Origin: Planctomycetota bacterium
GTDB lineage: Bacteria > Planctomycetota > Phycisphaerae > UBA1845 > UTPLA1
Assembly (NCBI GenBank): GCA_003576905.1
Contig: QEVG01000014.1
Location: 29,559 to 93,558, forward strand
DNA length: 64,000 bases
Reading direction: 5' to 3'
The notes under the pieces were generated by a model. It was given only the letters and a program-made list of their open reading frames with translations, did no database searches and was not told where the DNA came from. The translations under genes were made by a program, and so were the position numbers. Below, piece after piece: positions 54,056 to 62,980 of the stretch. Numbering within the stretch: position 1 is the first letter of the stretch; every line of letters begins with the position of its first letter.

Positions 54056-55780
54056 ATGGCGCAGATTCAGGCAGGGATTCACACGTCGGTGCGGCCGGAC
54101 GACCGGGGCAGGCCCGGATCGCTCGCGCTGCTCGTGCGCCTGAAGCTACGTCTGCTGCGAAACCGCGTTCGACAGATCGCTGATCAGTCGCCGATGCGGC
54201 TGCTTCTTGTGATTCTCTTTCTCGCGGTCATCTGGGGGGCGCTGTACGCGGTCTTCGATTACGTGTTCACGTTCCTCCGTCGCTTTGAGCAGCAGTCGGT
54301 CATCGCCATTCCCCTCGTCTTTCACGTGTTCGTCCTGGCCATGACTGTTCTCCTTGCCTTCTCGGCGGCGGTCCTTGTCTACAGCGCCCTCTTTGCCCGG
54401 TCCGAGCCCGCGTTTCTGTTGACGACGCCCGCCCATCCGCGACACGTGGTCGCGATCATGTATCTCGAATCGCTCTTCTTCGCCAGTTGGTCCCTTGTGC
54501 TTCTCGGGCTGCCGCTCATGATGGCCATCGGGAACGTCATGGGCCTGCCGTGGCATTTCTACGCCCTTTTCGTGGCGGCCCTGCTCGGCTTCGTGCCCAT
54601 CCCGGGGGCCATGGGCCTCGTCGCCGCCCTGGCCGTGGCCATATTTCTCCCGCGCCTCGCCCGGCGCACCCTGCTCTATGCCGGCGCGGCAGTCCTGGCG
54701 GCATTGGCATTCTGGTGGATTCGGCTCTGGAGTCTTACGACGAGCGATTCCGGAAGGTGGCTTCAGGACTTTCTCGGCGAGATGCAGTTCCTGAAGGCCG
54801 CGCTCCTCCCGTCAACCTGGGTGACCAACGCCATTCGATATGCGATTGAGGACCGGCCGGCCGACAGTCTCTTTTACCTTGGCGTGACCTTCGCGACGGC
54901 CCTGTTCTTCAGTTGGGCGGCGGTGTCGTTCGTCGGGTACTACCTGTTGCCCGCGTTCGCAAGCGCGCAATCCGGCGCGCAGCGTTCCGCATCGGTCCAG
55001 GGCCGGGCCTCGCGGCGATTGACCGATGTTCTCTTCTGCTACCTTCCGAAACAAATGCGGATGCTCGTCCTGAAGGATATGCGAAACTTCCTTCGCGATC
55101 CCGCACAATGGTCGCAACTGGTCATTCTATTCGGCCTCCTCGGGCTCTATCTGATCTACCTGCCGCGCAGCCGCCCCGAGGGGTTCAGCACCCAGTGGCA
55201 GGCCCTGATCTGCTTCCTTAACCAGGGCGCCGTTACGCTCATCCTCTCCACGTTCACCAGCCGTTTCGTTTTCCCAATGATCTCTCTCGAGGGACGCCAG
55301 ATGTGGCTCGTCGGCCTCTGGCCCATGCCGCGCGCCGAGGTCATGTGGGCGAAGTTCATCTACGCGCTGACCATCTGCGGCCTCGCCGCCGTCAGCGTCA
55401 CCTTTCTCTCCATTCGCGCTCTTCAGCTCCCGCCCGCCATGGCCGTCGTCCAGGCTTCGGCTACTCTGGCCACCTGTGTCGGGCTCTGTGGCCTGGCCGT
55501 CGGACTCGGTGCGCGGCTGCCGTCGTTTCACGAAACCAGCGCCGGGCGTGTCGCCTCGGGCCTGGGTGGGACGGTCAACCTGATCGCCTCGGTGGTGCTG
55601 GTCACTGTGAACGTCGCGCTGGTCGGCGTGATCTGTTATCGACTGGTCGAACAGGGGAATCTCAATCGGCTTGACCCGCTCAATGTCCTGCTGGCATCGC
55701 TCATCGTGGCGATCGGGGCGCTGGCTGCCAGTATCGCAATGAAACTGGGGATTCGCAGCTTTCGCCGCGCCGAGGTCTGA
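54056..55780 (+). CDS. Large ABC exporter permease
   Basis: A 574-residue integral membrane protein with about 12 hydrophobic segments in two halves, separated near residues 300-345 by a polar loop (SGAQRSASVQGRASRRLTDV then LPKQMRMLVLKDMRNFLRDP). The KDMRNFLRDPAQWSQL element is the cytoplasmic coupling region seen in ABC-2 exporter permeases. It follows its ATPase by 8 bases with AAGGGG as ribosome site. Substrate unknown. Confidence 0.85.
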   Translation: MAQIQAGIHTSVRPDDRGRPGSLALLVRLKLRLLRNRVRQIADQSPMRLLLVILFLAVIWGALYAVFDYVFTFLRRFEQQSVIAIPLVFHVFVLAMTVLLAFSAAVLVYSALFARSEPAFLLTTPAHPRHVVAIMYLESLFFASWSLVLLGLPLMMAIGNVMGLPWHFYALFVAALLGFVPIPGAMGLVAALAVAIFLPRLARRTLLYAGAAVLAALAFWWIRLWSLTTSDSGRWLQDFLGEMQFLKAALLPSTWVTNAIRYAIEDRPADSLFYLGVTFATALFFSWAAVSFVGYYLLPAFASAQSGAQRSASVQGRASRRLTDVLFCYLPKQMRMLVLKDMRNFLRDPAQWSQLVILFGLLGLYLIYLPRSRPEGFSTQWQALICFLNQGAVTLILSTFTSRFVFPMISLEGRQMWLVGLWPMPRAEVMWAKFIYALTICGLAAVSVTFLSIRALQLPPAMAVVQASATLATCVGLCGLAVGLGARLPSFHETSAGRVASGLGGTVNLIASVVLVTVNVALVGVICYRLVEQGNLNRLDPLNVLLASLIVAIGALAASIAMKLGIRSFRRAEV

Positions 55781-55831
55781 CCGGCGAGGCGTCGCGTACC
55801 CACCTGGACACCGTACCCGACACAGCGCAGG

Positions 55832-55865
55832 AAAAAGGCCGCGAACGTCAGGAACGCCGCGGCCT
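55832..55865 (-). terminator. Intrinsic terminator after the PEP-CTERM gene
   Basis: On the minus strand an 8-bp perfect stem AGGCCGCG/CGCGGCCT with a 14-base loop, followed by TTTT. It lies 28 bases after the stop and faces the converging permease gene. Confidence 0.8.
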
Positions 55866-55893
55866 CATGATGTCGCATTTCACTTTTCGGCTG

Positions 55894-56703
55894 TCAGGCG
55901 GCTACACGATTGCGCCGTTTCCAGAACAACATGCACGCACCGCTGGCCGCGAGAAGCAGGGTACCGGGCTCCGGTACCACGTGTAAATAGAAGTGCGCCT
56001 CGTCATAAAAGGCAAACGGTCCCTCAGGTCGGTTGTAATCCCAGCCTTCCACCGACATCTCGATATCGTACCAGCCCGGCAGGACTCCCGCCGGCACGGT
56101 CACATCGAGGGTCAGAGTCAGCGGACCAGTCCACTCGTGCCCGCCGTCACCGGTGCTTGCGTAATACTGCGCGTCGGGTACGAAGCCGAAATCGGTGTAG
56201 AGTGTCCACTCGGATTCGTTGGTCGGAACGGGGGCCGGGTCTGGTGGGAACACAACGCCAAAGTCGGGTGCGCCCACGAGGAGCAGCTGATTGTCACGCC
56301 AGGTCAGCGGGTCCGCATTACCGGCCTGAAAATCCGGATCGGTATGTGCGATGTTTCGCAGGGCGACCGCCCAGCGCTCCGGATTAAACGGAATTGCCGA
56401 ATTGTTCGGGTCCGCGAGGTTCACGACGAGCGAAAAGGCGTTGCCCGGCGTCGTGGTGTACGTCGGCAGCGGTCCTTCGCCCCGGTCCGGGTCGCCAAAC
56501 TCGCCAAGCGGGATCTCTTCGTTGCTCGTGCCCGTAATACTCATCATCGCCCCGTTGACCGTGTTGCCGAACCCGTCACTGCCGTGACAGGCGGAGCAGG
56601 TCATTCCATAGGCGGGTCGGGCATACGTTGAAGGAGTAACGGCCAGTAGGACGGCGAGCGCGCCAGCCGCCGCAATGGCTGTGGACGTGGACCGAAGACT
56701 CAT
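55894..56703 (-). CDS. PEP-CTERM protein with a c-type heme motif
   Basis: A 269-residue exported protein. Signal peptide (AAGALAVLLAVTPSTYARPA), then directly MTCSACHGSDGFG, a single CxxCH heme c attachment site at the head of the mature protein. A beta-rich middle follows (FSLVVNLADPNNSAIPFNPE, LTLTLDVTVPAGVLPGWYDI). The C-terminus is a complete PEP-CTERM sorting signal: VPEPGT, a hydrophobic helix (LLLAASGACMLFW) and a KRRNR basic end. PEP-CTERM proteins are processed by exosortase, none of which is encoded here. A heme site on a PEP-CTERM protein is uncommon. Confidence 0.88.
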   Translation of the reverse strand: MSLRSTSTAIAAAGALAVLLAVTPSTYARPAYGMTCSACHGSDGFGNTVNGAMMSITGTSNEEIPLGEFGDPDRGEGPLPTYTTTPGNAFSLVVNLADPNNSAIPFNPERWAVALRNIAHTDPDFQAGNADPLTWRDNQLLLVGAPDFGVVFPPDPAPVPTNESEWTLYTDFGFVPDAQYYASTGDGGHEWTGPLTLTLDVTVPAGVLPGWYDIEMSVEGWDYNRPEGPFAFYDEAHFYLHVVPEPGTLLLAASGACMLFWKRRNRVAA

Positions 56704-56859
56704 CTTTCCCCTCCGTACTGTTGGGCTGGCCGTGGGGTTACCCCACGGTCCCCCTGAGTTTACCGATTTTGACCGTCGAATTCAACGAATTGGGGGTCCG
56801 AGAATCGTACTTTGGGGTGCACCGGCTTGGCCGGAGCCTCCCCCGGATTCCACGATGCG

Positions 56860-59154
56860 TCAGCACACGCGAAGCTCTCGCCGAACCGCCGCCGGCTTTT
56901 TCTCGATTGTCAGGCTCACAATGCCGCCGTCATCGGCGGGAGCCACCTCGATCACGACGGATTTGAACGCCGGAGTCCGCGACCGTGGATCGACCGCCCG
57001 CGGCACGAGGAGATTCGCCTCGGGGTAGTACATTGCTGCGTTTCCGGCCCGGATGTCAAAGGGACGCACGAGGATCTTCCGCATCTTCCCGGCCGCGCTC
57101 CGCACAGTGACGGCCTGATCGGGCCGCAGACCCATCCGCTCGATGTCCGCCGGATTCATGAGGATCACGTCGCGGCGCTCCTGCCCCCGGTAGATATCCT
57201 CCTCGTCGTACACCACGGTATTGAACTGGCCCTCGCTCCGAATCGTCATCAGCCGCAGCCCTTTGCCCCCCGGTCTCTTGGGAATCTCATGAAACACGAA
57301 CCGGGCCTTGCCGCCGGCCCTCGGGAAGCGGGGCGCGCGGAGCAGCCGCCGGGCGACGTGGAACTCCCGGCGCGTTCGATCGATGTCGCCGATTTCTTCA
57401 TAGCCGGGAATGATCTTCGCGATGGCCCTGCGAATCGCTGCATGCTGTTCCATGTGAGACCAGTCGACCGGCCCCCCATCGCCGAGCACGCCGCGCGCCA
57501 GGGCCGCGATGATCGAGACTTCGCTGCGCGGCCCGGGATGCCGCGGCGTGCCGCCGTCACTGAGGCGGACGAAATTGAACATCGACTCCTGCGTGGTGGC
57601 CTGCGGCTCCTCGTCGCGCGCCAGCACCGGAAGAATGATCGTCTCGCGCCCCGTTCCCCATGCGTGGCCGGTGTTGAGCGTTGTGCTCATGTACGCCACG
57701 GTACCGATTCGGCTGAGCGCCTCCGTCGCGTAGGCCGCGTCCGGATTGGAGCCGAACAGGTTGCCGCCCACGCACAGCGCGAACCGTATTTCCCCACGCG
57801 ACGCCGCCTCCAGGCAGCTCATCGTGTCGTAGCCCGGCGCGGTGGGCAGTCGGACGCCGAAATGCGATTCGAGACGCGCAAATACGGCGTCCCTCAGTTT
57901 TGGCGTGACTCCGACCGAGCCGATTCCCTGTACGTTTGAGTGTCCGCGGATCGGCAGCAACCCCGCGCCGGGCCGGCCCACCATCCCGCGCAGCAGCGCC
58001 AGGTTCACAATCGCCTGTACATTGTCGACGCCGTGGGTGTGATGAGTGATTCCCATCGTCCAGCCGAAGATTGCGTTCCGTGCCGCGATGTACGCGTCCG
58101 CAACGCGGCGAATCACCGTGAGGTCCACGCCGCTTTCCGCGACGATCTCGTCCCAGTGCGCCGCATCGACGCCTGCGCGAAACGCCTCCCAGCCTTCCGT
58201 CGATTCGCCGATGAACAGCTCGTCGATGATTGGGCCAATCCGGCTCGACGCGCCCGCTTCCTGCCGCGCGCGCTCGAGCACGGCCTTGGCGATCCCCGTA
58301 AACAGCGCAATGTCTCCGCCGATGTGCGGCTGCACATACAGGCTGGCGATTTCGGAGCCGAACACGAGGCTGCGCACATCCGACGGCACTCGAAAATTCA
58401 CCAGCCCCGTCTCGCGGATGGGATTGATCACAACGACCTGTCCGCCCCGCCGGCGAAGCTGCATCAGCGTCCGCATGAGACGAGGGTGATTGGACGCCGG
58501 GTTGCCGCCGATCAGAAAAAACAGGTCGGCTTGTTCGACGTCTTCCAGGCTTACCGTCGCCGTCCCGCTGCCGATCGACTCGCTCAGCCCCACCCCGCTG
58601 GCCTGGTGACAGTAATAGGAGCAGTTGTTGACGTGGTTGGTGCCGTAAAGCCGCGCGAAAAGCTGAAGCAGGAATCCCGCCTCGTTGGAAGATCGGCCCG
58701 AGAAGTAGAAAAAGCAGGAATCGGGAAATCGCGCGTCGGCTCGCGCTTCGCGCAGTGCGGCAGCGACCCGGTTCATCGCTTGAGCCCAATCGACGACCCG
58801 GAAGTGAGTCGCCCCTGGGGCCGCGTGGAGCGGCTGCACGATACGCCCCGCCGACTCAAGTTCTCGGGGAGAAAGCGTGCGAAGCTCGGCGATCGAATAA
58901 CGCCGAAAAAACTCCGGCGTCAGACCGTCCTGCATGTCTGCCGCCATTGCCTGAAACGACTTCTTGCAGACTTCCGGCCAGTGCCCCGCCTCGTTGCGCA
59001 TCGGCCCGGCCTGCCCGCCCATTCCCAGGGCACAGGTCTTGCACGCATTGCGCGAATGCATCGCCTGCCAGAGCCGGCGCCATCCAACCTTGTCGGCGAG
59101 CATCAGGCAATACTTGATGGCGGCCCATCCGCCGCCGGACCGGGGTGCGTTCAT
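56860..59154 (-). CDS. YdeP/FdhF-like molybdopterin oxidoreductase
   Basis: A 764-residue Mo-bis-MGD enzyme of the formate-dehydrogenase-H-like (YdeP/FdhF) group, cytoplasmic with no Tat signal. Near the N-terminus is CKTCALGMGG (Cys38, Cys41). The molybdenum-site segment NNCSYYCHQASGVGL aligns with the FdhF active-site stretch and offers Cys182 (codon TGT) where FdhF has selenocysteine. MGD-binding segments include FFLIGGNPASNHPRLM, VVINPIRETGLVNF, GWTMGITHHTHGVDN, LLPIRGHSNVQGIGS and the C-terminal GQFNTVVYDEEDIYRGQERR. ATG at 59154 follows GGAGAG. Substrate is not proven for this group; formate is a guess. Divergent from the pyruvate oxidoreductase operon. Confidence 0.88.
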   Translation of the reverse strand: MNAPRSGGGWAAIKYCLMLADKVGWRRLWQAMHSRNACKTCALGMGGQAGPMRNEAGHWPEVCKKSFQAMAADMQDGLTPEFFRRYSIAELRTLSPRELESAGRIVQPLHAAPGATHFRVVDWAQAMNRVAAALREARADARFPDSCFFYFSGRSSNEAGFLLQLFARLYGTNHVNNCSYYCHQASGVGLSESIGSGTATVSLEDVEQADLFFLIGGNPASNHPRLMRTLMQLRRRGGQVVVINPIRETGLVNFRVPSDVRSLVFGSEIASLYVQPHIGGDIALFTGIAKAVLERARQEAGASSRIGPIIDELFIGESTEGWEAFRAGVDAAHWDEIVAESGVDLTVIRRVADAYIAARNAIFGWTMGITHHTHGVDNVQAIVNLALLRGMVGRPGAGLLPIRGHSNVQGIGSVGVTPKLRDAVFARLESHFGVRLPTAPGYDTMSCLEAASRGEIRFALCVGGNLFGSNPDAAYATEALSRIGTVAYMSTTLNTGHAWGTGRETIILPVLARDEEPQATTQESMFNFVRLSDGGTPRHPGPRSEVSIIAALARGVLGDGGPVDWSHMEQHAAIRRAIAKIIPGYEEIGDIDRTRREFHVARRLLRAPRFPRAGGKARFVFHEIPKRPGGKGLRLMTIRSEGQFNTVVYDEEDIYRGQERRDVILMNPADIERMGLRPDQAVTVRSAAGKMRKILVRPFDIRAGNAAMYYPEANLLVPRAVDPRSRTPAFKSVVIEVAPADDGGIVSLTIEKKPAAVRRELRVC

Positions 59155-59558
59155 AAGGTGTTCTCTCCAGCGGGTCGCAATTGTACCGGTCAGGGCGAAC
59201 AGACCGCGACCCCACTCTGCCCTTGCGCCGCTGGAGTGCATGGGTGCGACTCCCAGCCGCATCGCCGAGCAATAATCAGTCTCCATTGGGGGATTTTGCC
59301 CTCAGGCCGTAGGTCCGGACGCGAATTGGCTCCCCACCGCACGATTGCGGCGGCACGGGGCTTGCTAGGTGATTCCTTTGTCAGGTCGGCAACCGCGCCG
59401 CGACCGTGAACCCTCCTGCACAGCTCGTGAGCGCCGCGGCGCGGTGGGGGCAGGAGAGGGATCGCACGCCCGCCTTGCAGACCGGACCGTGTCGCTGTGG
59501 GGCGAGGACTCCATCGCCCGCGGTGTATTTCGATGTCTCGGCGTTGGCCAGGTGCCGC
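59155..59558. other. Divergent intergenic region, 404 bases
   Basis: It separates the molybdopterin oxidoreductase and the por operon and should hold both promoters. No box pair close to consensus was found. Both genes could be read further upstream into it, but only as Arg/Pro-rich extensions. Confidence 0.4.
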
Positions 59559-61784
59559 ATGATCGAAATGACTATCCACGGGCGGGGCGGCCAGGGAGGC
59601 GTCACGCTCGCCAAGCTGATCGCGACTTCCTACTTCCTGCGCGGCGGTTTTACCCAGGCATTCGGCGTCTATGCCGCCGAGCGGTCTGGTGCGCCGCTGG
59701 CGGCGTTTGTCCGGATCGATTCAGAGGAGATCCTCAATCACAACCAGGTGCGTACTCCCGATCATGTCATTGTCCTCGACCGCACGCTGATCGGGCCAAA
59801 CATTGCGTTCGGAATGAAGGAGGGCGGATGGATCATCCTTAACGCGCCGGAGCCGCCCGAGGCTTTTGCGAAGCAGTTCGGCGGCCGGCGCGTGGCCGCG
59901 ATTGATGCAACATCGCTTGCGCTTGTGCACTCTCTTGGCACAAAGTCGGTGCCGATCGTCAACACTGCCATGCTCGGCGCGGTGCTGAAGGTCCTTGGCG
60001 AACCCTGGGAAGCCGCCGCCGCGGCCCTGTCCGATCTGAAGTTCGGCGGCGCAAACGTGGAAGTCGCCCGCGAAGCCTTTGACAAGGTGCGGCGTGTGCT
60101 GCTGACTGGCAAGCCGCATGCAGCCGCCCCGCCGGCGGAAAGGCCGCCGCCCCTGGACATCCTCGACGAACGGATCGGCGCGCCTTCGCCGATCCGTACT
60201 GGCTCCTGGGCGACGCGTTCTCCACATCGCCGCCAAATGCTCTCGCCCTGTTCAAACGCCTGCCCGGCGGGCAATGACATACAGGGATTCGTTCGCGCGC
60301 TCAACGAATCAGACCCCGACGAAGCCCTCGCCATCCTGCTTGAGAGCTCGCCGCTTCCCGGAGTCTGCGGCCGCGTGTGTCCCGCTCCCTGCATGAATGC
60401 GTGCAATCGAACACTCTTCGATGAACCGGTGCAGATACGGGAGCTCGAACGCTTCGCCGCCGAACACGGACGGCGGCCCGATGCAATTCAGCCGGGTCGC
60501 GACGAGCGGATCGCCGTGGTCGGCTCCGGGCCGGCGGGGCTTAGCGCGGCCTATCACCTTGCACGACTCGGGTATCGGGTGACCATCTACGAAGGCGGCT
60601 CGGAACTGGGCGGGCTGCTCCGAACGGGAATCCCCGCCTATCGCCTGCCGCCCGACGTGCTCGATCGCGACATCGACTTCATCCTGAGTCACGGCGTTAC
60701 CGTCGAGCGGGATCGGTACGTGGACCGGGCCCAACTGCTGGACCTCTCCCATCGCTACAACGCCGTCTTCGTCGGCACCGGGCTGCAACAGGTCCGCTCG
60801 ATGGACCTGGGCGCGGCCGACGGGGATCGGGTCCTGGAGGGCATCGACTTTCTCGATCGCGTGCGGCATGGCGACCTCTCGCTGGCCGGCGAGCGCGTTA
60901 TCGTCATCGGCGGCGGCAATACAGCGATCGATGCCGCGCGGTCGGCGCTGCGGGCCGGCGCCAAGAAGGTCCGCATTCTCTATCGCCGATCGCGGGCGCA
61001 GATGCCGGCCATCGCCGAGGAAATCACCGAAGCCCTTGAGGAGGGCGTCGTTATTGAAGAGCTCGTCGCGCCGCTGCACGTGCGGCGCGGGCCGCGCGTG
61101 CCCGACGGCGAACAGGCGGAGACGCTGCTTACCTGCGTCCGCATGCGCCTTGGTCCGCGCGACGCCGGCGGACGGATGACGGCCGTCGAAATGGTCACCG
61201 AAGACAGCCGCTTCGACGTCGCGTGCGACCGGGTGATCCTTGCGCTTGGACAGGGATCGGACCTGTCGATCCTCCCCGAGGGGGCGGAGATCCGCGATCG
61301 GGATCACCTGCTCGGCCTTTCCGGCGCGCCGATCTATCTCGGCGGAGACTTTGCCACGAACGACGGAACGGTCGCGGCGGCGATCGGCAGCGGCCGCCGC
61401 GCCGCCTGGCAGATCCACAAGACGCTCACCGGCGAGAACCTGCGGCCGGCCGAGCTGCCGCGGGTGGCCGGCTACGAGCACATGCACATGCACGTCTTCA
61501 CGCAGGCGCCGGCGCGGCACGCGGCGCACCGCGACGCCCGGCAGCGTCGCCGGACGTTCGAGGAGGTGCGGCTGGGCCTGGCGGAGTCCGAGGGCCCGGC
61601 GGAGGCCGGCCGCTGTCTGTCGTGCGGCGTGTGCAACGAATGCGATCGATGCGTCACCCATTGTCCCGAGGGGATCCTGCGCCGCGACGGCGACGGATAC
61701 CGCTTCGACTATGACTACTGCAAGGGCTGCGGCATCTGCGCGGCGCAGTGCCCTCGGGGTGTCATCTACATGGCGGAGCTGTAG
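59559..61784 (+). CDS. Fusion: 2-oxoacid:ferredoxin oxidoreductase gamma subunit + GltD-like NAD(P)H flavoprotein + 2[4Fe-4S] ferredoxin
   Basis: A 741-residue three-part protein. Residues 1-185 are the PorG gamma subunit (MIEMTIHGRGGQGGVTLAKL, YAAERSGAPLAAFVRI). After a Pro/Ala linker, residues about 226-670 are a GltD/NfnB-like flavoprotein: N-terminal cluster Cys (231, 235, 270, 274), FAD motif GSGPAG at 322-327, and a NAD(P)-binding GGGNTAIDAARSALRAG. Residues 686-741 are a ferredoxin with CLSCGVCNECDRCVTHCPEG and CKGCGICAAQCPRG, standing in for PorD. PorA and PorB follow. The layout would let electrons from pyruvate pass to FAD and NAD(P)H inside one complex. ATG at 59559 starts where PorG does. 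Confidence 0.92.
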   Translation: MIEMTIHGRGGQGGVTLAKLIATSYFLRGGFTQAFGVYAAERSGAPLAAFVRIDSEEILNHNQVRTPDHVIVLDRTLIGPNIAFGMKEGGWIILNAPEPPEAFAKQFGGRRVAAIDATSLALVHSLGTKSVPIVNTAMLGAVLKVLGEPWEAAAAALSDLKFGGANVEVAREAFDKVRRVLLTGKPHAAAPPAERPPPLDILDERIGAPSPIRTGSWATRSPHRRQMLSPCSNACPAGNDIQGFVRALNESDPDEALAILLESSPLPGVCGRVCPAPCMNACNRTLFDEPVQIRELERFAAEHGRRPDAIQPGRDERIAVVGSGPAGLSAAYHLARLGYRVTIYEGGSELGGLLRTGIPAYRLPPDVLDRDIDFILSHGVTVERDRYVDRAQLLDLSHRYNAVFVGTGLQQVRSMDLGAADGDRVLEGIDFLDRVRHGDLSLAGERVIVIGGGNTAIDAARSALRAGAKKVRILYRRSRAQMPAIAEEITEALEEGVVIEELVAPLHVRRGPRVPDGEQAETLLTCVRMRLGPRDAGGRMTAVEMVTEDSRFDVACDRVILALGQGSDLSILPEGAEIRDRDHLLGLSGAPIYLGGDFATNDGTVAAAIGSGRRAAWQIHKTLTGENLRPAELPRVAGYEHMHMHVFTQAPARHAAHRDARQRRRTFEEVRLGLAESEGPAEAGRCLSCGVCNECDRCVTHCPEGILRRDGDGYRFDYDYCKGCGICAAQCPRGVIYMAEL

Positions 61785-61807
61785 CCTCGCCGACGGGAGG
61801 ATCAACG

Positions 61808-62980
61808 ATGCCACGGGTCCTTGTGACCGGCAACTACGCAGCGGGCAGAACCCTGGCCATGGCCGGGGAGGCCAATCGGCGCGGCCTGGGCTGCGCTGCC
61901 GGGGCGTACCCGATCACGCCGCAGACCGAGATCGTCGAGGTCCTCAGCGCGTTCGACTTCACGAAGGGCCGCGTCGTTCCGGTCGAATCGGAACACAGCG
62001 CGATGGCCGTATGCATCGGCGCCGCCCTCGCCGGGGCCCGGGCCTTCACCGCGTCGAGTGCCAATGGTCTGGCATACATGACGGAGAACGTCTTCGCCGC
62101 GGGCTATTACCGCCTGCCCATCGTGCTCATCGCCGTCAACCGGACCCTCGGCCCGCCCTGGAACATCTGGGTCGATCAGGGCGACAGCCTGGCACTGCGC
62201 GACGCCGCGTGGATTCAGTTCTACACCGAGTCGCACCAGGACCTGGTCGACACCATCCTGCTGGCCTTTCGCGTGGCCGAGGACCGGCGTATCCATCTAC
62301 CCGTCCTGGTCGCCATGGACGGCTTCGTCATCTCGCACACGCAGATGCCCGTCGACCTTCCAACCCAGGACGAGGTCGACCGCTACCTTCCGCTCGGCAA
62401 CGTTCCGCATCGGCTCCGGACAGATCACCCGGCGACGGTCGGCGGTCTGACCTGGCCGCGCGAGACCGCGCACATGCGCCACGAGATCCAGGAGGCCATG
62501 GACCGCGTGCCGGCCGTCCTCGCCGAGGCGATCGACGCGTTTGAAGCCGTCTTCGGCCGCCGGCCGGGCGGGCCGCTTGTCACGCTGCACACCGACGACG
62601 CCGACACGATCGTCATCGGCTGCAACACCATCGTCCGGACGCTGCGCCGCATTATCGAGGCGCGCCGCGGGACCGGCGAGCGCATCGGCATGATCAACTG
62701 CCGGATGTTCCGTCCCTTCCCGCGGGAGGCCCTGCGCCGGGCGGTCGCGTCGGCGCGGCGGGTCGCGGTGCTGGACCGCAATCACTCGCCGGGTTCGGGC
62801 GGGATTTTCTGGCAGGAGGTCGCGGCCAGTCTCCGCGGCCGGAGCGACCTGCTGCTTCAGAACTACGTTGTGGGCCTGGGCGGCGGCGATGTCACTCCGG
62901 ATGTCATCGACCGCGTCCTCGCCGATCTGAGCGGCCGAACGCGCGAGGCCGAGCCCGTCTGGGAGGAGGTGGCCCTGTGA
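61808..62980 (+). CDS. porA: Pyruvate:ferredoxin oxidoreductase alpha subunit
   Basis: A 390-residue alpha subunit of the 2-oxoacid:ferredoxin oxidoreductase family. The pyrimidine-domain motif AYPITPQTEIVE lies near residue 33, with VESEHSAMAVCIGAALAGAR, FTASSANGLAYM and NRTLGPPWNIWVDQGDSLAL, and the C-terminal domain II (GMINCRMFRPFPREALRRAV, VLDRNHSPGSGG). ATG at 61808 has GGGAGG 7 bases upstream, 23 bases after the fusion gene. It overlaps porB by 4 bases. Confidence 0.93.
   Translation: MPRVLVTGNYAAGRTLAMAGEANRRGLGCAAGAYPITPQTEIVEVLSAFDFTKGRVVPVESEHSAMAVCIGAALAGARAFTASSANGLAYMTENVFAAGYYRLPIVLIAVNRTLGPPWNIWVDQGDSLALRDAAWIQFYTESHQDLVDTILLAFRVAEDRRIHLPVLVAMDGFVISHTQMPVDLPTQDEVDRYLPLGNVPHRLRTDHPATVGGLTWPRETAHMRHEIQEAMDRVPAVLAEAIDAFEAVFGRRPGGPLVTLHTDDADTIVIGCNTIVRTLRRIIEARRGTGERIGMINCRMFRPFPREALRRAVASARRVAVLDRNHSPGSGGIFWQEVAASLRGRSDLLLQNYVVGLGGGDVTPDVIDRVLADLSGRTREAEPVWEEVAL

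Noticed and set aside
58600..58625. Possible selenocysteine site in the FdhF-like enzyme
   Set aside because: The codon at the molybdenum ligand position is TGT (Cys); there is no in-frame TGA.
57940..59409. A 489-codon plus-strand frame opposite the molybdopterin oxidoreductase
   Set aside because: Composition and lack of any motif mark it as a shadow of the real gene.
60309..61814. A 501-codon minus-strand frame opposite the PorG-GltD fusion
   Set aside because: The fusion shows FAD, NAD(P) and cluster motifs; the antisense frame shows none.
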